From Chlamydiota bacterium (lineage in GTDB: Bacteria > Chlamydiota > Chlamydiia > Chlamydiales > JAAKFR01): a DNA stretch of 64,000 nt. A program made the translations under genes and the position numbers. The notes below the pieces were generated by a model, which worked only from the letters and a program-made list of their open reading frames with translations, was not told the origin of the DNA and did no database searches. Every line of letters starts with the position of its first letter. The stretch's first letter is position 1. Shown in pieces: positions 36,190 to 46,491 of the stretch. The stretch covers positions 1-64,000 of the forward strand of contig JAJFLX010000017.1 of NCBI GenBank assembly GCA_021772465.1, read 5' to 3'.

Positions 36190-36971
36190 AAGTCGTTGAA
36201 TGCACCTATTTGCGAGTGAGTCCATTTCAGCCAAGGCGGGTTTTTGCAAATCAGGAGCTTGAAGAGCTCGCTGCCTCTATCTGTGAGGTGGGTCTGATTC
36301 ATCCTCCCGTTGTGCGAAAAATTGAGAGTGGAGGAAAAGTTCTCTACTACGAGCTCGTAGCAGGTGAGAGGCGGTGGAGAGCTGCGCAGCTAGCGGGGCA
36401 CACCCATCTTTCTGTTCTGGTTCGTGAAACGAGTGATGAGGATGCCGCCAAGGCAACTTTGATTGAAAACGTTCAGCGCGTGAATCTCGACCCAATAGAG
36501 ACTGCAGAGGCCTATAAAAGCTTGATGCACACCTTCCGGATGACTCAAGATGAAATTGCGCAGCGGGTAGGGAAAAAACGTTCAACGGTTGCGAACTACC
36601 TAAGGCTGCTCATGCTGCCAGAACCGATCCGAGCTAAACTTTCTAACGCAGAAATTTCTATGGGCCATGCGAAGGCTATTTTATCGCTTGAAGATCCCGC
36701 GCTGCAGGCGAATTTAGTCGATAAGATCCAAGACAAAAGTCTCACCGTGCGTGAGACGGAGAACTTGAGTCGAAAAATGGCTAAGCGTTCTACTCCGCAA
36801 GATAGAGACCCTCATATCGAGGAGCTCGAGGAGAGACTGCACGAGTTCTTTGGCACAAAAGCTGAAGTTCATTGCGCCCACCGAGGGGGGAAGGTGGTCT
36901 TGCACTACTACAGTTTAGAAGATTTGGATCGTTTGATAGCGCTCCTCATCCAAGGTGACTCTTTGGTATAG
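36162..36971 (+). CDS. parB: Chromosome-partitioning protein ParB
   Basis: PFQPRRVFANQELEELAASI..VGLIHPPVVRK...ELVAGERRWRAAQLAG...ENVQRVNLDPIETAEAY. Confidence 0.97.
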   Translation: MEFSLEEKIEVVECTYLRVSPFQPRRVFANQELEELAASICEVGLIHPPVVRKIESGGKVLYYELVAGERRWRAAQLAGHTHLSVLVRETSDEDAAKATLIENVQRVNLDPIETAEAYKSLMHTFRMTQDEIAQRVGKKRSTVANYLRLLMLPEPIRAKLSNAEISMGHAKAILSLEDPALQANLVDKIQDKSLTVRETENLSRKMAKRSTPQDRDPHIEELEERLHEFFGTKAEVHCAHRGGKVVLHYYSLEDLDRLIALLIQGDSLV

Positions 36972-37743
36972 AGGAGAGCAGCAGTTTGGTGTAATCGTGT
37001 TGTGGGTCTTCGAAAATTGTTTCTATCGAGCCCTCTTCCACAACTCTTCCCTCCCGCATCACAAGCACGCGGTCACAGAGGTGCCGTACGACATTGAGAT
37101 CGTGAGATATGAACAGATAACTCAGCTTGTAGAGACGTTTTAAATCTAACAAGAGGTTGAGAATTTGCGCCTGAACAGAGAGGTCTAAAGCAGAGACAGC
37201 TTCGTCGCAAATAATCAATTTAGGGTGGAGACCCAAAGCTCGACCGATCGAAAGGCGTTGCTGTTGCCCACCCGAAAATTGGTGAGGGTAGTGGTAGAGC
37301 CCCTCTTTTGAGACCCCCACTTTATGCAAAATTTCTTCAACAAGATGGACCTGCTCATCACGGGTAGAGACTCTCTTGTGGTAGAGAAGGGGCTCTCCTA
37401 AGTTATCGAGGATGGTTTTTCGAGGGTTGAGCGAAGCTGAAGGGTCTTGAAAAACCATTTGTACTTGCTGTCTAAGTGCTCGAAGCTTTTTGCCGGAAGC
37501 TTTTCGAAAATTTTCTCCAAGAAATTCTACTTCACCAGCTGTAGGCTCAATCAGGCGGATAGCAGCTCGGCCGGTCGTGCTCTTTCCCGAGCCCGACTCT
37601 CCTACAAGACCTAAAATTTCTCCCTCGTGGAGAGTGAAAGAGACTCCATCGACAGCGCACACATTGCCCACATGGCGGCGTAGTATTCCCTGTTTGATAG
37701 GGAAATACTTTTTGAGGTGTCTAACTTCTAAAAGCTTCTTCAT
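36946..37743 (-). CDS. Oligopeptide/dipeptide ABC transporter ATPase (DppF-like)
   Basis: GESGSGKSTTGRA, SGGQQQRLSIGRAL; start trimmed to [15 protein letters not shown]. Confidence 0.93.
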   Translation of the reverse strand: MKKLLEVRHLKKYFPIKQGILRRHVGNVCAVDGVSFTLHEGEILGLVGESGSGKSTTGRAAIRLIEPTAGEVEFLGENFRKASGKKLRALRQQVQMVFQDPSASLNPRKTILDNLGEPLLYHKRVSTRDEQVHLVEEILHKVGVSKEGLYHYPHQFSGGQQQRLSIGRALGLHPKLIICDEAVSALDLSVQAQILNLLLDLKRLYKLSYLFISHDLNVVRHLCDRVLVMREGRVVEEGSIETIFEDPQHDYTKLLLSSIPKSHLG

Positions 37744-38728
37744 CATCAATTTTCCATTTGAGCTCTTCATCGTAGAGCCAGCACTTTGCAACATGACCCG
37801 TTTCAGGAAGGTTGAATTCATCTGGTTTTTGATGCTCGCAGATCTCCATCGCATAGCGGCAGCGGGGAGCAAAACGACACCCTTTCGGCAGATCAGTCAC
37901 CTTAGGAACATTTCCCTCAAGAGCAGGAAGTTTTCTTTGGTGAAGTGCTGCATCTGGACGTGCGGCGAAGAGGGCTTGTGTGTAGGGGTGCGCGGGGTTT
38001 TCAAAGAGTGTTTTGAGCCCGCTTTTTTCGATCTGCTCCCCGGTGTACATGACAATCACCTCATCCGCGATTTCAGAGACCACTCCCATGTCGTGTGTGA
38101 TCATCAAAGTGGCCATACCCCGCTTCTCTTGAAGCTCTTTGAGTAGATCGAGGATCTGCGCTTGGATGGTCACATCAAGAGCTGTGGTAGGCTCATCTGC
38201 AATGAGAATTTCAGGAGAGCAGATCAAAGACATGGCTATCATCACACGTTGCAGCATCCCACCTGAGAGTTGGTGAGGGTAGGCTTGGAGTTGCTCATCT
38301 GTAGCGGGAAGGTGGACATCTCTGAGAGCTTCAAATATGAAGGCTTTGGCCTCTTTGGGCTTCAATTTTAGGTGGGTGGTTGCGACTTCAAGCATCTGGT
38401 AACCGATGGGATAAACAGGGTTGAGCGCTGCAGTGGGATTTTGGAAAATCATAGCGATTTTTTGTCCCCGAATCTGCCGCATTCTCGACTCGGGAAGAGT
38501 CAAAAGATTCTCTCCGTGAAAGAGCACCTCACCTTCGGGTGGAAGAGCTGGAGGGGTCGGAAGGATCCGGAGCAAACTGAGGGCTGTGAGAGATTTTCCA
38601 CACCCCGATTCTCCGACAAGTGCGAGCGTTTTTCCTTTTTCGAGGTCAAAAGAGAGGCCGTCGATGACCGTATGGACTCTCTTGTCAATTCTTAATTTGG
38701 TTGTTAAATTTCGGACGCGGAGTATCAT
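37721..38728 (-). CDS. Oligopeptide/dipeptide ABC transporter ATPase (DppD-like)
   Basis: [28 protein letters not shown]; start trimmed to [13 protein letters not shown]. Confidence 0.93.
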   Translation of the reverse strand: MILRVRNLTTKLRIDKRVHTVIDGLSFDLEKGKTLALVGESGCGKSLTALSLLRILPTPPALPPEGEVLFHGENLLTLPESRMRQIRGQKIAMIFQNPTAALNPVYPIGYQMLEVATTHLKLKPKEAKAFIFEALRDVHLPATDEQLQAYPHQLSGGMLQRVMIAMSLICSPEILIADEPTTALDVTIQAQILDLLKELQEKRGMATLMITHDMGVVSEIADEVIVMYTGEQIEKSGLKTLFENPAHPYTQALFAARPDAALHQRKLPALEGNVPKVTDLPKGCRFAPRCRYAMEICEHQKPDEFNLPETGHVAKCWLYDEELKWKIDDEEAFRS

Positions 38729-38781
38729 GGAATTTACAATATAGCCGCCTTGCATTATATTCACTGTCAAAATAGGTTTCC

Positions 38782-39456
38782 ATGCAGACTTTAGCACGAC
38801 TTTTTGGTCGCTCTCCCTTCGCTCCTTTACAGACTCATATGGAAAAGGTGGCTTTCTGCGTCAAAGAGATCATTCCGCTTTTTGAAGCCCTAGAGAAAAA
38901 AGACTATCCCCTTGTGGAAAAAATTGCCAAGCGAATCTCTGAGCTTGAACACGAAGCTGATCTGACCAAAAATGAGATTCGCAACAATCTTCCTACAGGT
39001 CTTTTCCTTCCCATTTCTAAAGGAAGTTTACTCGAAATTTTGAGCCTTCAAGACAACTTGGCCGACCGCACAGAAGATGCTGCGCTCCTTCTCACCTTTC
39101 GAGACCTTGAGATGCGCGCTGAATTTGCGGAGGAATTTCGTCTCTTTTTGCATAAGAACCTTGAGACTTTTGATGCTGTTTTTGCGATTACAAAGGAGAT
39201 GGATGAGCTTTTAGAGAGCTCCTTTGGCGGAAAAGAGGCCGAGAAGGTGCGCAAGATGGTTGAAAAAGTAGCAAAGCTCGAGCACGCATGTGATGTGGTT
39301 CAGCGCGATTTGCTTCGAAAGATGTTTTGTGAAGAGGACGCTCTCTCTCCTCCGCTTTTCTTCTTGTGGATGAAAGTCATCCAGGAGCTTGGCTCTCTTT
39401 CAGACGAATCGGAGAAACTAGCGAATCGGATTCGGATGATTCTCGAGGTAAAGTGA
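38782..39456 (+). CDS. PhoU-like/DUF47 protein
   Basis: DUF47-type helical protein directly upstream of a PiT permease. Confidence 0.85.
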   Translation: MQTLARLFGRSPFAPLQTHMEKVAFCVKEIIPLFEALEKKDYPLVEKIAKRISELEHEADLTKNEIRNNLPTGLFLPISKGSLLEILSLQDNLADRTEDAALLLTFRDLEMRAEFAEEFRLFLHKNLETFDAVFAITKEMDELLESSFGGKEAEKVRKMVEKVAKLEHACDVVQRDLLRKMFCEEDALSPPLFFLWMKVIQELGSLSDESEKLANRIRMILEVK

Positions 39457-39460
39457 GTTG

Positions 39461-40891
39461 ATGTCTTTGACCGTTGTTTTACTCATATTTGCAGCTCTTT
39501 GCGGTTTTTATGTTGCCTGGAACATTGGCGCAAACGACGTAGCAAACGCTGTAGGTACCTCTGTAGGGTCGGGAGCTCTTACTTTAGGGCAGGCGGTATT
39601 AATTGCGGCAATCTTTGAGTTTTTGGGAGCATTTTTTTTAGGGGGAAGTGTTTCAGAGACTGTAGAGTCGGGGATTGTCAACCCCTCGCTTTTTTCGAGC
39701 GACTTGGCTGACTACGTACTTGGAATGCTCGGTTCTTTATTAGCAGCGGGCGTCTGGCTTCAGGTGGCCTCCTACTTTGGGTGGCCAGTCTCAACGACTC
39801 ATTCTATTGTGGGAGCTGTGGTCGGATTTGGATTAGTTCTCGGAGGAGGAGAGGCGATTTATTGGGGAAAAATTGGAAGCATTGCCTTGAGTTGGTTGAT
39901 CTCACCTCTACTCGGTGGGGCGGTTGCCTACCTCATTTTCTCTTTGATTCGACGAGAAATTCTCTACAAGATGAACCCGGTTGCTGCTGCAAAGCGGCTC
40001 ACTCCTGTGCTCGTCTTCATCACTTTCTCTTTGCTATCTGTGATTATTTTGTGGGGAGGGCTTTCTAATCTCAATTTTGATCTCTCTTTTTATTGGGTAC
40101 TCCTGATCTCTGTTGGCATAGGGTTTGTAACGGCTGGTATTTCGCGAGTTCTTGTGAAGCGGATTCGCAGTATTACCGATGAGATCAAGCCCCAAAACCC
40201 TGATCTTGAGCGGGGTTTACGCAAGGCAGAGAAGCACTTGCTGCGGGTAGAAACAGCAGCTCTTGGTGAAATGCAGGATCGGGTGCGGGAGCTTCTCTTT
40301 GAAGTGCGAGAGCTCTCTTCTCACATTGAGGTCCCCGAGGAGGTGCGCCACTCAGAATACCTCTCTGTCGAAAAGATTTTTATCTACCTGCAGATCATCA
40401 TCGCCTGCTTTATGGCTTTCGCTCATGGTTCAAATGATGTGGCGAATGCGATTGGCCCTCTATCTGCTATTTTTAATCTTCTGCGTGGAAAAGCGATTCA
40501 CTCGACGAGCATCCCTGTTTGGCTGTTGCTTTTAGGGGGGGTGGGGATTGTGATTGGTCTTGCTACTTGGGGGTGGCGAGTGATTGAGACAGTGGGGCGC
40601 AAGATCACCGAACTCACCCCATCACGTGGCTTTGCTGCAGGGTTTGGCGCCTCCACGACGATTGTTTTGGCGTCAAAACTCGGGCTTCCCATCTCGACAA
40701 CGCATGTCCTTGTCGGCGCGGTTTTAGGGGTGGGTTTTGCAAGAGGGATAGGGGCGATTAACTTGAACACCATACGAGATATTGTGATTTCATGGGTGGT
40801 GACTGTGCCTGCGGGCGCGATTTTATCTGTCGGTTTTTTCTACTTGCTTCGAGCGACTTTTTCGGGCTTTTCTCTCGCTTCAAATTTATAA
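39461..40891 (+). CDS. Inorganic phosphate transporter (PiT family)
   Basis: GANDVANAVGTSVGSGALT and GSNDVANAIGPLSAI signatures. Confidence 0.95.
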   Translation: MSLTVVLLIFAALCGFYVAWNIGANDVANAVGTSVGSGALTLGQAVLIAAIFEFLGAFFLGGSVSETVESGIVNPSLFSSDLADYVLGMLGSLLAAGVWLQVASYFGWPVSTTHSIVGAVVGFGLVLGGGEAIYWGKIGSIALSWLISPLLGGAVAYLIFSLIRREILYKMNPVAAAKRLTPVLVFITFSLLSVIILWGGLSNLNFDLSFYWVLLISVGIGFVTAGISRVLVKRIRSITDEIKPQNPDLERGLRKAEKHLLRVETAALGEMQDRVRELLFEVRELSSHIEVPEEVRHSEYLSVEKIFIYLQIIIACFMAFAHGSNDVANAIGPLSAIFNLLRGKAIHSTSIPVWLLLLGGVGIVIGLATWGWRVIETVGRKITELTPSRGFAAGFGASTTIVLASKLGLPISTTHVLVGAVLGVGFARGIGAINLNTIRDIVISWVVTVPAGAILSVGFFYLLRATFSGFSLASNL

Positions 40892-41044
40892 AAAACACTT
40901 TACAAATTTTGGGCTAAAATTTTTTTGAATATCTCTTCTAGAGGGCGTAGGGTGTTCTGCCCTTTCGAAAATATTCTAGAAAAAAAAACAATATATTTAT
41001 GTATAATTTACACTAATTCAAACAGATAAGGAGTAAATTGAGGT

Positions 41045-41893
41045 ATGGTTTGTGTTGATGGTTCTCTTACATCTCTTCCTAAGGCAGAGAAAATAGGATT
41101 TACAGTTTCGATTGTGACGCTTGTAGCGCTTGTGGCTCTATCTAGTGCTGGGCTTCGTTCTAATCACCTACGATCTATGCTGAAGCTTAGCAAGAAGACA
41201 TGTATTCTTACAGCCAGCGTTTCTGGAGGAGTATTGGCAATCGTGCTCGGTGCACTTGGGTTTCGAGGGTTTTCCCATTCTGCTCAAATAAGTGGTAAAA
41301 GAGGGCCAGACTCTCGCGGCGCCTCTTCGAAAAAAGGCAATCTTCGCAATGCAGAAGAGGGAGGCGCCGACGTTGGGGCTGCTCGGTCGAATAATTGGCG
41401 TTCACTCCATGCTGCTGTCGAAAAAGGTGAAATAGATGAAGTTAGAAGGCTGCTCGCAGCTGGTGTTGAAGTGAATGCTGTTGCCGAGTATGGTTCTGCT
41501 CTTCATCTTGCTGTTAATTATGGTTCTGCTCTTCATCTTGCTGTTAATGAAGGGCATGAGTCAATCATTACAATACTGTGCGATGCTGGGGCTAATGTCA
41601 ATGCTGCTGACACCTATGGTGATACTGCACTCCATGTAGCTGTTATGGAAAAAAAATTAGATTGTGTTCAGGCGCTGGTTACCGCTGGTGCCGATGTCAA
41701 TGTCACTAACGGAGATGGCGAGACTGCGCTGCATATGGCTGCACGTTGGGGTTATCGAGAAATCGTTCAAGCGCTGGTTACCGCTGGTGCCGATGTCAAT
41801 GTCACTAACGGAGATGGCGAGACTGCTTGCGATCTTGATACTGAATGGAATTATAGTGCATGTGCTCAATTACTGTCTGCGCCAGCTAGTTAG
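41045..41893 (+). CDS. Ankyrin-repeat protein with two N-terminal TM helices (Inc-like), paralog 1
   Basis: IGFTVSIVTLVALVALSSAGL...TCILTASVSGGVLAIVLGALGF, then ankyrin repeats. Confidence 0.88.
   Translation: MVCVDGSLTSLPKAEKIGFTVSIVTLVALVALSSAGLRSNHLRSMLKLSKKTCILTASVSGGVLAIVLGALGFRGFSHSAQISGKRGPDSRGASSKKGNLRNAEEGGADVGAARSNNWRSLHAAVEKGEIDEVRRLLAAGVEVNAVAEYGSALHLAVNYGSALHLAVNEGHESIITILCDAGANVNAADTYGDTALHVAVMEKKLDCVQALVTAGADVNVTNGDGETALHMAARWGYREIVQALVTAGADVNVTNGDGETACDLDTEWNYSACAQLLSAPAS
41489..41548 (+). repeat. Perfect 30-bp tandem duplication inside an ankyrin gene
   Basis: tatggttctgctcttcatcttgctgttaat x2 (YGSALHLAVN x2). Confidence 0.95.
41668..41827 (+). repeat. Near-perfect ~60-bp direct repeat at 99-bp spacing (one ankyrin unit)
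   Basis: caggcgctggttaccgctggtgccgatgtcaatgtcactaacggagatggcgagactgc-type segment occurs twice. Confidence 0.93.
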
Positions 41894-42093
41894 GGTGTAT
41901 AAACACTGAGAAGCTAAGAGGTGTTTGAGAGCAGGGCCACTTGTAAAAATTTGGTTTAGACCCATTGCATCATAGTTACGGCATCTTTCTGTACTCTGTT
42001 TCTTCTAGAGGCCACAGTTAAAATTATTCGAAAAAAACAAAGTGTTCATTTATAATCCAATCTCAATCAAACAGATAAGGAGTAAATTGCGCT

Positions 42094-43296
42094 ATGGCTC
42101 GTGTTGATGGTTCTCATGCATCTCTTCCTAAGGTAGAGAAAATAGGATTTACAGTATCTGTTGTGACGCTTGTAGCGCTCGTGGCTCTAGCTAGCACGAC
42201 TCTTTATTCCAATCACCTACAATCTGCGCTGAAGGTGGACAAAAGGACGTGCCTCATTGCAGCTAGCGTTTCGGGGGGAGTATTAGCATGCGCACTCGGT
42301 GCACTTGGGTTGCGAGTGTTTTCTATTTCTGCCGAGGCGGCTAACAAAAGTAGTTGGATTGCGCTCAGCAAAGCCATCGAACAACGCAATGCAACAGAAG
42401 TTGGAAGTGTGCTAGCAGCTGGTGCTAAAGTTGATGCTGCTAACACTAACGGTGTTACGGCGCTCCACTATGCTGCTCAAATCGGTGATGTGGAATGTGT
42501 TAAAGAACTGCTAGCAGCTGGTGCTAAAGTTAATGCTGCTAACACTAACGGTTTGACGGCGCTCCACTTTGCTGCTGGATTTGGTCGTGTGGAATGTGTT
42601 AAAGAACTGCTTAAAGCGGGAGCTAGAGTTGATGCTATAGACAAAGAAAAGCGTACGCCACTCACTCATGCTTCTTGTTCCCTGTCTAGAAATATGGAAA
42701 CAATTGACGTACTGCTTGAGGCGAGTGCCAATGTCAATCACCTTGACGCTTTTGAGAGGACTGCACTCCATTACGCGGTTGCGATAAAAAATAATGCGAG
42801 CATAGTTCAGAGGTTGATTGATGCGGATATCAACATCGAAGCTGCTGACAATAAATGTGGTTGGAAGGCTCTCCAATTAGCTGCCCTTGAAGGCAGGGTG
42901 AAGCACGTTGAAATACTGCTAGCAGCTGGTGCTAAAGTTAATGCTCGTCAGCGTGAAGGTGAAACTGCACTTATCTCAGCCTCTCACTGTCGTCGTAGAG
43001 CTTTCCATTGTGTCAATGTGCCGTTGCTTCCAGGAGATGATACTAGTGAACATGAAGAAATCCTAAGAAAGCTGCTCGCAGCTGGTGCCGATGTTAAGGC
43101 TGCTAGCAGTTCGGGGTGGACTGCACTGCATTATGCTGCACTAACAGGTCATGCAAAAATCCTTGAAGTGCTGCTCGCAGCCGGTGCCGTGGTTAACGCT
43201 TTTGACGAAAATGGTCAGACTGCTTGCGATCTTGCTGAGAGAGCAAGACATACGAGTTGCGTTGAAGTGCTAAGTAAGACTCAAACTTCGACTTAA
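42094..43296 (+). CDS. Ankyrin-repeat protein with two N-terminal TM helices (Inc-like), paralog 2
   Basis: N-terminal ~80 aa highly similar to the 41045 ORF; ankyrin repeats follow. Confidence 0.9.
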   Translation: MARVDGSHASLPKVEKIGFTVSVVTLVALVALASTTLYSNHLQSALKVDKRTCLIAASVSGGVLACALGALGLRVFSISAEAANKSSWIALSKAIEQRNATEVGSVLAAGAKVDAANTNGVTALHYAAQIGDVECVKELLAAGAKVNAANTNGLTALHFAAGFGRVECVKELLKAGARVDAIDKEKRTPLTHASCSLSRNMETIDVLLEASANVNHLDAFERTALHYAVAIKNNASIVQRLIDADINIEAADNKCGWKALQLAALEGRVKHVEILLAAGAKVNARQREGETALISASHCRRRAFHCVNVPLLPGDDTSEHEEILRKLLAAGADVKAASSSGWTALHYAALTGHAKILEVLLAAGAVVNAFDENGQTACDLAERARHTSCVEVLSKTQTST

Positions 43297-43300
43297 GATC

Positions 43301-45013
43301 CTAATCGCGCATGCGTGGGTCGATAGCATCGCGCAAGGCATCCCCAACAAGAGCAATGCTCACAAGCAAAATGGTAAGAAGAATAGCAGGAGGCCAAAGA
43401 AGATAGCTCTCTGCTGGAAAAACCGAACGCCCCTCATCCATCAAAACGCCCCAAGAAGTTGAGCCTTCCTCACCTAAGCCTAGAAATGAGATTCCCGCTT
43501 CAGCTGTAATAGCTGCCATCATTGCAAAAGGGAGCAAAGTCAGAATAGGAGGTATCGCGTTAGGAAGGATGTGAGAGAACATCACTTTCCCATGCCTATA
43601 GCCAATACTCGTGCAGGCAGTGACATAGGGGAGCCCCCGCTGCTTGAGCACCTCCGCACGGATAAAGCGAGCAAACCCCGTCCACCCAAAAATACCTAGC
43701 ACCCCAATCACAAGAAAAATAGACTTGCTCTGCGTAATAGCCACGACAAGAAGGAGCATGAAAAACGTAGGCATCGCCTCCCAAACCTCAACCACCCTCG
43801 AAATGACAAGATCTGTCTTGTTCGCAAAGTAACCTGCTACCATGCCAAGAGGAATGCCAATCCCAAGAGAGATCAAGATAGCCGTTAATCCGACGACAAG
43901 AGAGATACGCACACCAAAGAGGAGGCTGGCGAGCAAATCCTTACGGTTAGTGCGAGTCAACTCCCACCAAGGAAGGTGAGAATTGAGAGCCTGCGAGCCC
44001 CCCGCGTCCTCTTCCCAATGAAAATTTCGGACCAAAGGTGGGATGATCACCTTGAGATTGCGACTCTCTTTCTCAAGCCACTGCTCACGCGCCTCAAGGT
44101 AGGCTAGTGAGACAGAAGCTTTTTGGTGTGCTTCAATGAGCTTGCGAGCCTTAGCAAGAGGGGTGCGGCTTGGAGCCGCTTGCTGAAGCGCGTGCTCAAA
44201 GAGCTGCTCTGCCTCCTCTTTGATCTCCTCAGGAGCGTGCTCAAAACTGTATTTAGCAATCAAGTAGTCATGAGAGTAGGGACGGTACGCCTCAATGAGA
44301 ACAGGGAGCCTGTCAAGCCCTTGTTTGTAACCCTCCCGGGTATCTTCCATGATTTTTCGGTATTGTCTCTTCTTCGCCTCTTCGTTGCGGTGATTCACAG
44401 CCCATAAAGTAGGAGCCGGCTTTCCTGTTTTCGCCTCGTAGTGGGTCAAGTGAGAAGAGAGATTTTCGTGTTGTTTTTTCCACTGATTATAGCGGAGCAC
44501 CTTATTCAACTTCTCGTAGGGAGTCATGTATTGCAAGTCAAACACCCAAGAGACACGATGAGGAAACGGAGCTAAAAGCGGATCCTCACGAAAGGTCATC
44601 TTCTCATTGATCTTATCACGCCTCGCTTGCTTAAGCGCAGGATCTCCTGCTGGATCTTTTATTTTTCCAGCTGTTGCCAAACCAAAAAGAGTGAACTGCA
44701 GAGCAATCATCATAAGGAAGAAGAGCTTGCGTCCTCGTCTCTTGATGAGCCAAGCTCCCAAAAGCGTGAGAGGGAGCGTAAGCATCAACACATTGTAGAA
44801 CAGATCGATAGGCTTTGTGTAGAGCCCCGGATAGAAGAGGTAGCGTAGCAAAGGAAAATAGGGCTTGCCATTCCAGATCACAAGCAGAGGCTTGTTGGAG
44901 GCAAAAAGCGGTGCGTAGAGTCCTACAAGAAAAAAAATGATCAAGACAGTGAGCGCTGCAAAACCTATGCGGCGCCTTTTAAACTGTATCCATATCATCT
45001 GCCAGTAGCTCAT
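43301..45013 (-). CDS. oppC: Oligopeptide ABC transporter permease (OppC-like, with large insert)
   Basis: C-terminal permease domain GVRISLVVGLTAILISLGIGIPLGMVAGYF...FLGLGEEGSTSWGVLM; ~300-aa insert after TM1-2. Confidence 0.9.
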   Translation of the reverse strand: MSYWQMIWIQFKRRRIGFAALTVLIIFFLVGLYAPLFASNKPLLVIWNGKPYFPLLRYLFYPGLYTKPIDLFYNVLMLTLPLTLLGAWLIKRRGRKLFFLMMIALQFTLFGLATAGKIKDPAGDPALKQARRDKINEKMTFREDPLLAPFPHRVSWVFDLQYMTPYEKLNKVLRYNQWKKQHENLSSHLTHYEAKTGKPAPTLWAVNHRNEEAKKRQYRKIMEDTREGYKQGLDRLPVLIEAYRPYSHDYLIAKYSFEHAPEEIKEEAEQLFEHALQQAAPSRTPLAKARKLIEAHQKASVSLAYLEAREQWLEKESRNLKVIIPPLVRNFHWEEDAGGSQALNSHLPWWELTRTNRKDLLASLLFGVRISLVVGLTAILISLGIGIPLGMVAGYFANKTDLVISRVVEVWEAMPTFFMLLLVVAITQSKSIFLVIGVLGIFGWTGFARFIRAEVLKQRGLPYVTACTSIGYRHGKVMFSHILPNAIPPILTLLPFAMMAAITAEAGISFLGLGEEGSTSWGVLMDEGRSVFPAESYLLWPPAILLTILLVSIALVGDALRDAIDPRMRD

Positions 45014-46491
45014 TGCAAATTTACCCTCGGATCTAAGACAGTGTAGGCAATGTCAGCAGCTAAATAGCCAATCAAAGTGAGAAAAGAGCCGGCAAAGGCC
45101 GAAAAGAGCACCACATTAAAGTCGCGATTTAAAATCGCCTCATAGAAAAAACGTCCAAAGCCATTGATCTCAAAAATGGTTTCCACAATCAAAGAGCCGC
45201 CTAAGATCACTCCTAAGGAGGCAGCAAGTGAGGTGACAATTGTAATCGCTCCGTTGCGACCCACATGCTTTATGAGCACCTGAGCGCGCGAAAGCCCCCT
45301 AGCACGCGCTGCTTTCACATAGTCTTGTCGAAGTACTTCGAGAAAAGCTGTTCGAGAGAGTCTCGACTGGATAGCAAGTGTCCCATACATGATCGCAACC
45401 AAAGGAAGAAAGAGGTGGAGAAAGGTGTCAGCAAGACGCTTCGGGGAGGTGAGCTGAGAGTAGGTAGCTTCAGAGCTGTGAAAGCCGCTATAAGGGATAG
45501 AAATCTGGGTAAAAGGAATCGTCTTGTTCAGGGCAATTTTTTCGATCAAAAAAGGAGCCACAACAAAGATGGGAATAGCAAAGAGTACAAGAAAAAGAAC
45601 GTTGAAAGAATAGTCTGGCCATTGATTCTGCCGCGTTGCCATGAGCATCCCAAAGAGCTGGCAGAGCGCAAATGTAAGGAACATCGGCACCACAGCGAGC
45701 GTGAGTGAATATTTCATCCGCTTCCCCACCTCGCTAATCACTGTCTTGTTAGCATCGTTGCGCAAAGTGCCAAAATCGAGGGTGAGCACTTTGCCGAGAT
45801 AGCGTAAAAGGCGGGTCTCAAAGAAAAATGCCTTGACCTTGGCGCCCTTTCGCCAGGTAAAGCTCTCCCATCCTCCAGAACGCTCATACCAAGAAATCAG
45901 ATCTCCCACTTTTTCTTCAAAGCTCTCAACACTCCCATGTGTACTCGCCCGCCGCTCAGTCAGATAGAGATTAGAGCTCGAAATTCGACGGTTTTCAGCT
46001 CGCTTCTCTGAAGAGAGTGTAGCACCCACATGCCCTTGTCTGATCCCCCCCCGTACAAAGAGGTTGAGGGCTGTTTTACGCAAACGTAAATCTCGGCTCG
46101 GATCGCTTGCAATGCCCAAAAGCTTCGGCATTACAAAGCGTGCGCGGTCCCCCCAGAGGGTGCGTAGTTCATGATATTTTTGCACACTCAGCTGCTCGCG
46201 CTCATAGGTGAGCTTTTGAAGTCCCTCCTCAATAGTATCAGTAGAGAGCGAAGGCCAAGTGTTGAAGAGAATAGGCAGAGTCAACCCGTAGTGTTCACGA
46301 AATTGCAAGTACTGATTTTCGTTAACCGATCCACTCTCCTTGTTAGATCGGGTAGCTTCACCCGTCACACCGAGGCTTGCTTGGTTTGCAGGGTCACCAG
46401 GAGCTAAATTGAGGATCACGAAATTGACTAAGATGATCGCAAAAAGAGTGAGGGGAATCAGAAGCAGTCTTCGAATGAGGTAGTGAATCAT
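45010..46491 (-). CDS. oppB: Oligopeptide ABC transporter permease (OppB-like)
   Basis: MIHYLIRRLLLIPLTLFAIILVNFVILNLAPGDP...ARGLSRAQVLIKHVGRN. Confidence 0.92.
   Translation of the reverse strand: MIHYLIRRLLLIPLTLFAIILVNFVILNLAPGDPANQASLGVTGEATRSNKESGSVNENQYLQFREHYGLTLPILFNTWPSLSTDTIEEGLQKLTYEREQLSVQKYHELRTLWGDRARFVMPKLLGIASDPSRDLRLRKTALNLFVRGGIRQGHVGATLSSEKRAENRRISSSNLYLTERRASTHGSVESFEEKVGDLISWYERSGGWESFTWRKGAKVKAFFFETRLLRYLGKVLTLDFGTLRNDANKTVISEVGKRMKYSLTLAVVPMFLTFALCQLFGMLMATRQNQWPDYSFNVLFLVLFAIPIFVVAPFLIEKIALNKTIPFTQISIPYSGFHSSEATYSQLTSPKRLADTFLHLFLPLVAIMYGTLAIQSRLSRTAFLEVLRQDYVKAARARGLSRAQVLIKHVGRNGAITIVTSLAASLGVILGGSLIVETIFEINGFGRFFYEAILNRDFNVVLFSAFAGSFLTLIGYLAADIAYTVLDPRVNLQ

Noticed and set aside
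40942-40963. Hairpin agggcgtagggtgttctgccct after the phosphate permease as a terminator
   Set aside because: Only a 5-bp stem with a long loop and a poor T tract; too weak to call.
45265-45708. 147-aa plus-strand ORF opposite oppB
   Set aside because: Embedded antisense ORF with no domain signal; oppB is unambiguous.
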